A stretch of 64,000 nucleotides of DNA, taken from contig VWZP01005600.1 of NCBI GenBank assembly GCA_013396995.1, forward strand, positions 1-64,000. The letters are read 5' to 3'. Below, piece by piece: positions 1-12,100 of this stretch (position 1 is the first letter of the stretch; each line of letters begins with the position of its first letter). The position numbers were made by a program, and so were the translations under genes. The DNA is from Dicaeum eximium (lineage: Eukaryota > Chordata > Aves > Passeriformes > Dicaeidae). The notes beneath the pieces were generated by a model. The model saw only the letters and a program-made list of their open reading frames with translations. It ran no database searches and was not told the DNA's origin.

Positions 1-25
1 GGAGCCGCTGCCGCCGGGGCTCTCC

Positions 26-133
26 ATGGCCCGGCCCCGCGGAGCCGCCGCCGCCGCTGCCCGCCCCATCAGGCGAGCGGCAGGAGACCCGCCCCGGCCG
101 GCAGCGAGCCGGGCCGCCGCCGCAGCGCCATGA
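26..133 (+). other. Upstream ORF (35 codons) overlapping the PANK3 start codon
   Basis: An ATG at 26-28 opens a 35-codon frame rich in Ala, Arg and Pro. It ends at TGA 131-133 and so overlaps the PANK3 ATG (130-132) in the four bases ATGA. Its frame differs from PANK3. The start context is mixed (T at -3, G at +4). If the transcript begins upstream of 26, ribosomes could translate this ORF and either terminate on top of the PANK3 start or leak past the first ATG. GC-rich leaders produce such frames by chance, so function is inferred only. Confidence 0.4.
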
Positions 134-157
134 AGATCAAGGATGCCAAGAAGCCGT
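130..157 (+). CDS. PANK3: PANK3 coding exon 1 (residues 1-9 and first base of codon 10)
   Basis: ATG at 130 has G at -3. The exon encodes MKIKDAKKP and ends with T, followed by donor GTAAGG at 158. The T joins CT at the start of exon 2 to make a Ser codon, restoring the family sequence KKPSFPWFGMD. This choice of donor is the only one that keeps the reading frame with exon 2. Confidence 0.95.
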
Positions 158-3100
158 GTAAGGCCGGGCCGGGGGAGGGGGCGCGGGGCTGCGCGGCGGG
201 CGGTGCCCATCCATGGATCCGGGAGATGCCCGCAGAGACGCGTCTCGCTCCTGTGCGTCCCTCTGAGGGAGGTGTCGGGGTTCAGGTGATCCTCAGTGCT
301 GGCGTCGGAAGGACTAGAATAGAAAGTGATATAATCAGTTTCTTGGGGATGGGTGCTGTGTTTGATGAAGCACTTAACCACTGTGCTGAACACCTGCGCA
401 GGTGGCTGCAGTTGCTACAGTTGTTTTATTGTTTTTTTGAAGGCCAATCAACTTCTAATTATTTTTAGAATACTTACTAATATTTGGATATAACTCGTTC
501 AATATGATATGCTCAATGTTCTCCTTTAATAATCACAGCTGTAATAATATTTCTTGCTATGTGTTATTTTGGAGTGCTATGTTTGTTTTGGAGGGCACAA
601 ACAATTCAGATTCAGGTGAATATAAACAAAATGTCTTAAGATTACAGCTACTTCGTAGAGATATCTGGGTTGAATATAGTAAATCTACCTGCAGTTGGTG
701 TGCTGTCGGTGTAACAGATGCACAGCTGTGCAAGGCAGCACACCTGTCAAGCTCATACAGGTGTGCCTTAGCTGAAAGGGATGCAGATTTTGCTCAACCG
801 AGTTTAGCATCTTTTTCTTTGTCATCATACTTAAAGACTTACTTTTGAGTAAGTAAGTAACTGAGGGTGAGCTACTGTATAGAAAAGATGGCTAGTCCCA
901 AATTTCTAGGTCTTGTGTGGTCCATACAGTGTGACTGGCTAATGAACAGCATACAACTAAGACAGGATTTTGGAAGTCAATGTTTTAATTTATTTTTTGA
1001 GCAGCCTGAAAAGAAGAAAATCACTAAACATATGTTTAGTATAGGAAGTATTAGCATAGCTCTAGAAATAGTTATAAAGGCTTTAAAAGTACATTATTTC
1101 CTGTCGTCTGTTGGGGAAACCCTAAATATGCATCTTGTAGCACACAATTAACCATCACCTCTTGTTAGTGACATTGTGTGGAAATTGCTGAATTGATGTT
1201 TATGAAGAGTAGAGTTCAGGCAGTGTTCTTTTCCCCTGGTATAATATTAAGAAATCTCATCAAGACAGCAGTAGCTGGCTGTAAAATGTTATAGTGGTTT
1301 GATAATTGGAATGGGGAGACTATGGCTGCCCCTACTGTAGAAATCTGCCAAATTCAGGACTGTCTCTGCTGGACCTCAAAGCCTTTGTTTTCTGTAGTGG
1401 TGGATTTTAGCCTCATGGTTAAATAACAGTGCAAATGTTACCAAGAAGTTTTAACTGCTCAAATATGCTGCAGGTGTAGTTCCACTCTTCCAGTTCTTGA
1501 ATTTGAACTTTGATGTTGATTTCATGATGGGAATTAGAAACTGTTGGAACTGCATAAGCAGGAGGGGAAGGATACAGTGTCAGACTACATTGTTTATTTC
1601 TTCTTGACTCTTGAACACACTTCTGAGCTGGTGGCTTTTTGCAAGATAATAGCACAGAGTTTCTTAGGCAGTGAACTTTAGACTCAATCTGCAGATTTCT
1701 GCTCATGGTTAATCCCACTGAGAGAGCAGCTGAATGTTTGAAAAGGACCAGATCCACAGGAGCCCTCAAGATGTTCAGAGTCTCTGGTACCCAGATACTG
1801 CTGTCAGTTTGGCTTAAATGCTCCCATGGACATGAAAGCTGAGTTGGGCTCACAGTACCACTTTTAGACTGCTCACAAATCATTTGGCTAAGATACTTGT
1901 AGACACTTTTCAACACAATTGCAGAGTGTACATTCCTTAGACCAAATGAGTACCTAATTGTCTGTGGTGGAGCCATATGTGGTTCAGGGGAAAAATGGAT
2001 AATTGTTACTTAAGAACCTGCAAAGTAGAATTGAGCAGATTGCTTTAGTTTACGTTTACTTTTATCTGTGATATTTAGCATCAGGAAGGAAGGCCTGATT
2101 GCAGTGGCTGGCATGAGAGGGGTGAGGGTAAAATGGAAACACCAAACCAGTTCAGAGTTCCTGATGTGGGTACACTGCCTAGACATGCTTGTGTGAGCCT
2201 TCCTTCCAGATCTTCACCTGACTAGTGCTGTCACTAATTTGAGGGAGTAAAAACTGTGAGAAACACAGCAGAATTTGTGGAACATGGCTTCTGAGATTGG
2301 CTCTCTTGAAAGAGGCTAGTAAAGGGCCATTTAAATCTCATCTGCTGGTGATGGGAGGAGTCAAGCATTTTAAAGGAAGATAAGAGAAATTCAAATCAGA
2401 AAAACCTGGTACTAAGTCAGTGCAGCAGTGGAAGCTGGAGAGGTTGTGGAGTCTCCACTCTTGGAGAATTCTTGAAAACCTTCTGAGGCCTCAGAATGTT
2501 GATTGGCCAAAGCTGTAGCTGACCTCATCTAGTGTTGGCAGTTTTCCTGCTGGTGCAGCTGAGAGGTCAGACCGGAGGAACCTTCTAAGCAGCAATTGCG
2601 TGATAGCTCTTCTGAGGAAATGCCCATGGGGAAGAATAGCTGGCAATTTTCAAGGAAATTTCCAAAGGTTATTTGTGGGTTGAGATATACATGTGAGAGC
2701 AGCAAGTGTTGCAGAGCTGCTGCTGTGTGGGATCTGCCCAAAGGGAAGAGAGTAGGAACTCACTGAGAGAGCTGTGCATGTTGGCAGGGGAAAGCGAGAG
2801 CACTGTGCCAGGGTGCTGTGTTCTCCAGGGGAGCTGGAGCCCTTCCCCTTGGCTCTGGAGTGTAACCCGGAGCTGAAGGAAAGGCAAAGACTTGGAGCAT
2901 TTGATACACTGTGGATGTTACTTTTTGCCGTTTGTTCCTTTTGATTGCTTATTGAAAATAGTTGGAGAACAAATGCCTGCATTTCCCTTGAGGTGAATTG
3001 AGACACACTAATATATGAATGTACATTGCAGAGATTTGCAAAATCCTGCATCACTATAAAGGAAAGATGAAAATTTCAAGTTTATTTTCTCCAGTGTAGT

Positions 3101-6100
3101 TCTATGAATGCCTGTAATCATTGTGGACACATGGAGGATTAGTGTAGTAAAATTGATGAAAAATCCATTTGGATTGATTCAGAATCCCTTATAAATAGAT
3201 GGATTTTCTTTTTCCCCATGGAATTTGCTGCATAGTTTTCTGGTATCTTAACATTTTCTTACTAATCCTTGAAAACTGATTATTAGCCCATAGCAGATGT
3301 TACAGGCTCTCACTTGATTGCAGTTGGAAAATGTATTTCTAATAACAGATTAATACTGCCAGGAACAGTGTATACTTAAAGTGTTATACACAGTGCATCT
3401 TTAAGTGTTAAATCATGCCTCTGCATTCTGTATCTCACCATAATAACACCTATCCCCAAAGACACCGCTCCTGAAATGTCAACAAAATTACCAGAATCAG
3501 CAAGGAGGGAGAAACTGAAAGCAGCGATATTTTATCTTGTATTAAGCTTTATGTGGTACTCACTTGTAGAAGTGATTAAAGCCCATGAAGAGCAGTTACA
3601 GTAATTGCCCATTACCACCTGTCCTCCCACTGCTGTTGTGGAGCGTGATTAGAGAGAGGTGCCTGAGTGGGAGTTTGCAGAGCATGATGGAGTTTTCCCA
3701 CTAGGGAAATGGGAGGATGTGCCAGGGTGTGTCAGATACATTTAATTTGCATGTTAATTCTGTCCAGCCCAAATGTATTTTGAGCTGGACTTGGGATATT
3801 TGAACCAAAAACCTGTTACACAACTTGTTAAGGAGGGAAAGTCTCCAGTATCTCAAAGACTAAGGACACTTAAGTACAGTTTTGCTCTGTAGAGGCTCGT
3901 AGGCCATGTAGATTGGTGTTCATGGGCACAGCAAAGGCATTTTGCTGCCCAGTCCTCAGGTTAATCCCATTTAATTTAGCAGTTCAGCAAGCTTTGGTGC
4001 GTTTTCTCTTAACTTGTCAGAAAAGAAACCAAAAATGCCTAAGCCCTCCAGCTGATTTAGCTGTTAAATTTGCCATCAGGTTGTACTTTGCTGCATGCTG
4101 ATGTTTGAGGGAAATGCTGGAAGTATAAGAATGGATGCACATGCACAGAAGAAAATGCATTTGGAGAAACTGCAAGATGCATTCAGTTTATGTGTTTATA
4201 AACATGAACTGTGTAATAGTTCAGTATAACTTTTAAATAGTTGTTTGCCTTGTCAGTATTCAGATAAGAATGGGCTCAAGGTTAATTTTATTATCAAAGG
4301 CTATGTACTGAGCTGAATTAGCTAAGTTTTGGGCATCAGAACTGATGATACTGCATACTTTCATACACAACTGTTGCAGTGCTGGCAGAAGTAAGTTAAA
4401 GTTTTTGTGGATTTCATGATCATTTTCCTTTCTTGTATTTTAAGGCTGTCTAGCATCATGAACTTCGGCAGCCTTTGGCAGTTGTTCCCCACACCGTTTG
4501 TACTCGGAGTGCAACAGCCTTATTTCTTAATAATGCATAAGCTTTCTTACAGAGATGACACAAAATGTGGTAGGCTGTTCTTTGCTGTCACTGACAGCTG
4601 CGAATTTATTTTTTTTCCCCATGGTGCCAAGCTCCCAGCTTGAGTTAGGAGTTAGCTACTCTTCTTTGAAGGTTGGTTCTTGTTAATTTATACAGGATTG
4701 ACCCAGAGTGTTACTTTACCTTACAGGGAGAATGAAGTATTTCAAAGGTGTTTGTGTTTCAAATGTGTCATTACATTCATAGGAAAGAGGTTGACAAAAA
4801 TCTGTTTCTCAGTTTTTAAAAGTGAAATACAAATAGAACATTAAACTGAGGAATCTTAGGCTTGACTGAATAAGGGGGGATTAGTTAAATCTTTGAGTGT
4901 ACTACCTGCAGCTTTGGATCCAGAACGGGTGTACAAAATCAGAATATAAGTGTATGGTGAGGGTCCCCTGAAGAACCCATGGAAAAGAAGAACACTTCAG
5001 CCTTTGTGCTTGCATTGGCACAAGCAAGACATGTCCTGTAATTATTTCATTTGGAATATAAAGACCTTATATGATAAGATATAAGTAACCTTAAGACTGC
5101 TGCCAGTGACTGTGTACAGCACGCACTTGAGAAGTGCAGACACAAGAGAATGAGGCTTCTCTGTGTATCTCTAAAGATTATTAAGGTTTAAATAACAAGC
5201 AACAGCCACACCAGCATGGGTTTTCTTACTCAGCAGAACTGCTCCCTCATTATGTGACCACAGCACTCTTCCCTTGTGGGAAGTACTTTTCTAATTGCAG
5301 GAAGCAGCTCTAGGGAATCCTTTTAAAGATCGTGGTTTTTTTTAAATTCTGAGCAGGTTGCCCCTCAGAGCTGTCTTCACAGCATGTACTGAGCAATCTG
5401 TTGCTTTATTGCAAGGGCTTCTGGTTGCTGTGTCTAGGTAGGGACCACAGTGGCTCCTGGCAGAGCTGGGGAGTGAACGAAAGTCTGGATTTGTAATTAA
5501 GGAGGTTGTATATTATGGTACTCCACTTGGTGTCCTGAAGATAGTTAAATTTGGTGTGAAGTATCACATTAAACACCATATGGGTTTTGACTTCCCAGTT
5601 AGTGTTCTACTTCACATATCTGTCTCTTCTTGTATAGTAAAGATGTGTATTTTGTGTATTCTTAAGTAGAGCCTGACCTGACTTCCTAAAAGCAGAATGT
5701 GTATTTTTGAAAGAGTTTTATGTCGTTTGTGCAAGGCAGTTGGGCTTGTTAAATAAAAAGCTGGATTCTTACTTTTCCTTTTTTCAAATTGTTGCTGACC
5801 ACTGCAGAGAGGAGCTGAACTTTGAAAAGTTGGGCCCTGGATTTGTTCTGTGAATAGCAGTTAAATTCTCAGCAAGGAATATTTCTGAGCTGTGCATCAG
5901 TTTTTGTAGAATATTCCTGGGAATAACAATCAAGAGGAAGAGCTGAAAAAATCTTTTAATGATCTAATGCCCACAGAGCTCTGGACAAAAGTCCAGTTTT
6001 AGTGCAGGGAAATTGACTCTCCTTGTGGATTGAAGCTGTGAAATGATGGCTACAGTTGTGCAAGCCTTCAAATCTAGTATCAGCAGACCTGTAAGCTTGA

Positions 6101-9100
6101 AAAAAAGGGTTGTATAATTGGCATTGGCCTCGTCCAGACATGTTTCTGTAACTGTGACTGCTGAAAGGATCAAGCTGATGTCTGGGGATATTTTTTCCTA
6201 AAGGTTTTGCTGCTGGCATTCTGCTCCTAAATCTCTTAAGAGAAGCATGGCCCACAAATATAAGTATAAAAATACCTTTTATAGAGTCATTTATGTATCC
6301 CTGCATCCAGATATGATGGATCCTGAGCCAAGATCTACCCTAAGCAAACCTGCAGCAGTAAGAGGAAGGTTCATGAGGTTTCCATGTTGTGTTCATGTAC
6401 AGTTACATTCAAATTCAGTAGAATCAGTGTATTTCTATTACTTAAAGACAGCTCAGGCATGGATAAATCTTATATCCTTGCAATCCCAACTGATTGTGCC
6501 CTTGCCATGTATGTGTGTATGTGGATCCCCTTTTGTGTTTGGAAAACAAAATGGCTTTCATTTTCCTGGCTGCACCTGTAATAAAATCCATATAAATCAA
6601 TCCAGAGTGGCTTGCATGCACAAGAATCCTTGTGTAACGCCTTCTTGCTGGTATAAGGACTAAGGTAACAGTACATGGGCCCAGTTGCTTGTCAGAACTC
6701 CTCCACCTTGCAAGTTAAACTTGAGCGATGTACTTGCTAGCCAAATCTTGACAAATTTTCAATAGAAGAATGTAAAACTCCCTGGGGTTTGTCACAAAGG
6801 TGAAAACTGGCCTATTTCTTCAGTTTCCAAGTCTGTAAATGGCTGTTAACCCAGTTAACCCAGAAAACTGATCTTGTACAGCATGATCCCATTTTTCAGC
6901 ATTAAATGTGTTCTCATTTAAATTATGGACTAAACGTACAGTTCAGCTGTTCTTGTTTCTCCTTGTGTACAAGATCCGTAAACCTTAAGACTTACAGAGG
7001 CATGACTAACGCTGTATTTGCAAAAGCTTTTTTGGATCATTTAACATGGGATGAAGTAGATCTTGTGACAAACAGGCATGACTTGCACCAAGTCATCCTT
7101 AAGCTCATCATCTGAACTTTCAGCTGTTCCCCCGTCTTTCCTGTTTTGGAGGACAAGATCCCAGGTATTCACGAGGCCTGCTGAACAGGAAGAATCCAGG
7201 TAGTGCTTGGGTTGGTGCAGGTTAAGTTCTGCATGGCTTGGATTGACTCCTACAGGCATGTTCTGGTCTGCTGGGTGAATCAACTGCCCTTCTTCAGTTT
7301 TGTTCTTGTGACACCATTCATGGCAAGAGCCTTGAAACTTGGTGAGGTCATTTAATAAATCCTCAGCTAATTGTGGTCAAACAGTAAGATGACAAATTTT
7401 CTTATGTCCAGAGTCTCAGGGTGAAGAATCCAGGCTGGCATGCAGTCACAAATTCAATTCATGTGTGTCTTTATGCTTAGCCCTCAGTTTTATGGAAAAG
7501 ATACCAGGTTTATATAACTTCTTCATTTCCACTTCAAGCTAGATTTTACTTGCAGAATTTACCTGTGCATTTAAATTTAGTTTTTCAAGGTAAGATAACC
7601 AACTAAAATTCTTTTGTTAATAACTGACAATATTCTCTCAACGCCCATTTCTGAAAGTTGACACATCATCAAGGTTTCTTTTCTTCTTAACTTTAGCATT
7701 CAATAAATGAACTGACACATAGCCAGCTTTGCCTAATTATATTAAAATATTTTGATAGGTCATTCTTCTCAAGCATAGATCCCACTAGTAATGTAAATAC
7801 AGTGTAATTGCATCTTGCTCATGATAAGCATATTAATATCTTTCTGGTTTTGTTCCTGAGTTTCACGCCTCTCTAAGATATAAATTACATCTGAAGAGAT
7901 AAATTGGATTGCTAAAAAAGAAAAGAGGAGGTAAAACCAAGCAAATTATAGTGCCAATAGGAAATAGAATATGAGCTTGCCAGCTGGATATCCAGGATCT
8001 TTTTTAAACTGTTTCTGGGAAGTGAAAGTGGTAAAGCTCTCAGTTGAAGATGTTGTCTTTGCTGTAGGGTTTCTGAGTATCTGTTTCACTGCACTTAGTT
8101 AGGAATATTTATGGATAAGGGCATATTCAAATTTTGGTCCTGCATGTCATAAACAAAATCCCCTTTAGGAATTGCAGTCATCCCACATAAGGGACAAAGG
8201 CAAATCACTTGTGGTTAGTGTTGTTATTTTGTAGTACAGAAATTCCCCCTTTCTAGCCAAGGTACCAAAAAAAAAAAAAAGAAAAGAAACCAAAAATTGG
8301 ACCTAAATTCAGTAATATTAATTTTCTCTTTCGCTTGCACTTTTTAATAGGACATTTTATTATACCTTTAACTTCAAGAGATAGAAATTGGGCATCTTAA
8401 CTGTGTCTGTTAAACTGTTTAAAGTTTTTAAAGTGCATGCAAATAAATTAAAGCTTTCCTCTCAGCAACCACATTATGTGAGGGACTGTTAGAGGAGGAG
8501 AACCTGGGCTGCCCCTGCTGTCAGCTGTAATGTGTAACCTGCTTTCTTCAAATGTGCCTTGCAGTCTTTGTGCTGAACTATGTCAAAGCAGTTATTTTTA
8601 AAAGTGAAGGTTATTTTAATCCTTTGTTCTCAATTAAAAAAAAAAAAAAAAGTGGTTGAATTTTGTTTATGAATTGGTCCGAAAGATAGGGTATAGTTTG
8701 GGGAGTTTTCAGTTGAGCTTTCTGAGCACCTTATAGCATTTAAGTGTGTAGAGTTGCTCTTTTTTCCTGAGAGGTTTGTTGTTAATGTCTGTCTTGTCGA
8801 TGGTTTTTGCTTGTCAATAAACCTAATGGCTCATTCTTGTATCTTCACAGCTTTCCCATGGTTTGGCATGGACATTGGAGGAACGTTGGTCAAACTTGCC
8901 TATTTTGAACCTATTGACATCACTGCAGAGGAGGAGCAGGAGGAAGTGGAAAGCCTGAAGAGCATCCGCAAATACCTGACTTCCAACGTAGCCTATGGAT
9001 CCACTGGCATTCGGGATGTCCACCTGGAGCTCAAAGACTTAACCATTTTTGCTCGCAGAGGAAACTTGCACTTTATTCGGTTCCCAACTCATGATTTGCC

Positions 9101-12100
9101 TACCTTTATCCAAATGGGAAGAAATAAAAACTTCTCAACACTACACACGGTGCTCTGTGCCACCGGCGGTGGCGCCTACAAGTTTGAGGAAGACTTTCGC
9201 ACAGTAGGTGGCCTGGCTTGCCTCTGCCTGAAGCTGATGCTAAAAGCATTGCTGCTGATGGGTTAAAATAACCTGTTTTTTGAAAAACTGTGGAGAGCTC
9301 TAATATTTTTTAGTACAAATTGTATTAAGTATGGTGGGAAGTTAACAGCCTTCCTGGAATCCACAGCACCTGTTAATTGTCCTTCTGCTTTAGGAGAGAA
9401 CGGCAGCTTAAATTCACGTGCAGAACTGTGGAAGAACTGTAGTAAGCCTTAAGCCCCACAGAATTTCTGGCCTGTGGTTTTCCTGTGATCCTTGGAGTGT
9501 TAATTTGAAGTTGCAAGGATAGTTAGTACGACACCATTGAGCTTTTTATATGCTGATACCTTAGAAATTACTGTTTTGACTTGTAAGATGGGAAAGGAAC
9601 CCCACAAACCTTGAACAGATATGCAGATGTGAGTTCCACCAAGATGACACTCAGTGGGGCCTCTAGGGTATTTGATGACCTTTTTATTGATGTAAATTGA
9701 TGAAAAATGTTGTTAATTTTTCAGTGGAGTAATGTCTTAGTATGGCAAAAGTGATCTTTGAGCTTACCAAAGCAGATACTTATACTGCATCTCTCTTCTT
9801 GATTCAGGTCTGAGATCTGGATTTACACTCAGATTAATTTGCTAGTTTATGTATTCAGAATTAAAGTCTGCAGTCTTTGTTGGCTTTATAGTGGCATTGA
9901 AATTCCTGAATTAGTCACGTGAGAAAGCTTCTTAAAGTTGGGCAGTACAAATATAGTCATAAATTTGTGGCACATTTGTGCAATGTTAGAACATGTTGCC
10001 ACAGTCTTTTTTTCTTTCTTAACACAGATTGGAAACCTCCAGCTGCACAAACTGGATGAGCTTGACTGCCTTGTCAAAGGCTTATTGTACATAGACTCTG
10101 TCAGCTTCAATGGCCAGGCAGAGTGCTATTATTTTGAAAATGCCTCAGATCCCGAGAGATGCCAGAAGATGCCTTTTAACCTGGATGATCCATACCCATT
10201 GCTGGTTGTTAACATTGGTTCAGGAGTCAGCATTCTATCAGTCCATTCCAAAGACAACTATAAAAGAGTAACTGGAACAAGGTAAGTTAAAAACCTGTGT
10301 TGGGATTGTTACTCTATGGGGCAATGACATGAAGGTCTTTCATGTGAGGAAATGCTGTTTATAAGCAACTGGTTTTCTCTGTCCTTAGTCTAGGTGGAGG
10401 GACCTTTCTTGGGTTATGCAGTTTGCTGACAGGCTGTGAAAGTTTTGAAGAAGCTCTGGAAATGGCATCCAAAGGAGACAGCACACATGCTGACAAGCTG
10501 GTTCGGGATATTTATGGAGGAGACTATGAAAGATTTGGTTTACCAGGATGGGCTGTAGCATCCAGGTGAGCAGGAGTCTCTTTGTGGGTTCTTTTCTTAG
10601 TTTGTGGAAATTCAAAAACAAGACTTAAACTATTCATGCAGAGAGAACTGCTTTTTTTGCAAGATTTTATTGTAGTCAAGTTACATTTTTATCCTAAAAG
10701 TATTTCTCCTCAGCTTTCCTGGAGGTTTAAAGCCATGTGCAGGTGCAGGTGCCTGCTAGGTCGATATTGGAGAAACCTCCTGAGGTATTTCATGCACAGC
10801 TTTGTGTGAGTCAGAGGGAACATGAGGTGATGGCAGGAGCAGCAGGAACACAGTGCAGAGGTGGTATGCTATAACCCAGCAGGCACTTAAACACCACACA
10901 TCCACTCAGGCACTCCCTCCAGTGAGATGGGGGAGAGAACTGTGAGGAAAAAAAAAAAAAATAGTGGGTTGAGATAAAGAGTGTTTAACAGGACAGAAAT
11001 GGAACAGAACAGAGTGGTCTCCTCTCAGCTCCTTGTGCAGCCCCATTGTGCTCACTGGTGGGGTGCAGTGAGGAGCAGAAAAAGCCTTGACTGCTCAGCA
11101 ATAACAAAACCATCCCTGTGTTATCAACAATTTCCAGCACAAATCCAAAGCACAACTCCATAGTAGATACAATGAAGAGAATTAACTATCCCAGCTAAAA
11201 GCAGCACACAGCTGCTAGGAAGAAAAAATCTTTGTCCCAGTCAAAATCAGTACAAGAGAGGTGAAAAAAGTACCAGTTTCTTTTTGATTGCCTAGAGTCT
11301 TTTAGTACAGCCATTGTCTAGAGGGAAAGTGAATGGGAGATGGCTTTTAGGTTGCTCTTACAGTGGAGGAATTCCTAATTTTTTTTGGAAACGTAGTTGT
11401 CACTACAGACACCTGATGTAATGTTTTAACTACTTTTCTCACTGATGGGGGCTGTTGAACACAAGCAGTTTGCACCATGAGGAGGAATGTCATTGTCAAC
11501 AACAGAGGACTTTTGTCACAGCTGCACATATTATTTCCACTGGGGAATATTATTGATGATATTACTATATATATATATATATATATATATTACTATAATA
11601 CAATATTGATTATTGGTAGTTTCACTACTCTTACAAAAGATAGGAAAAATAAACTCTGCAAGTGAAAATAGTATGTACATAAGCGTGTTCATTAAATCTT
11701 TGCTATTAGTCCATAAGGAGTCATAATTCATGGCAACTTGATTGTTCTCCCTTTCCAGCCACCTGAGTCCAAGCCTCTTGAGAGCTCATGTGCTGAGAGG
11801 TTTTAATATGTGCAAACTTTACACTTTAGTCAATACATTTTAACTTGCTTTATGTTAGTACTTTCTGTTCTCGTTTGCTTTATAAGATCCTTAAGAGCTT
11901 TAATGGCTTTTTGAGTTTTAGAATACTCGGGATTCTTGCTCTCCAAACTGACTTAGATCTGGCACAGAGTCCTTGGTGGTAAAATATCACACGTAGCTGT
12001 AGATTCTTGTCTTTTCTTTTGTGCTGTGCATGATAAGGGAAGTGCCCTTCTGATCCAGAACTCTTCATTTGTGCAACCTAAATTGCACTCTGTCAGCTGT

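Larger units (their letters stand above)
1..260 (+). promoter_or_regulatory. PANK3: CpG island, PANK3 promoter-proximal region and 5' leader
   Basis: The first roughly 260 bases are very GC-rich and dense in CpG, with GCC/CCG runs, and then drop abruptly to AT-rich intron sequence. The PANK3 start codon and first splice donor lie inside it. CpG-island promoters are usual for broadly expressed metabolic genes. The transcription start cannot be placed and may lie left of the window. No TATA box is seen in the part available. Confidence 0.8.

Noticed and set aside
130..468. 112-codon open frame starting at the PANK3 ATG
   Set aside because: After nine codons it crosses the exon 1 donor, and the remainder is CpG-island intron sequence.
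8754..9266. 170-codon open frame read as one exon
   Set aside because: Only 8851-9203 is PANK3 coding. The ends run into intron sequence past good acceptor and donor sites.
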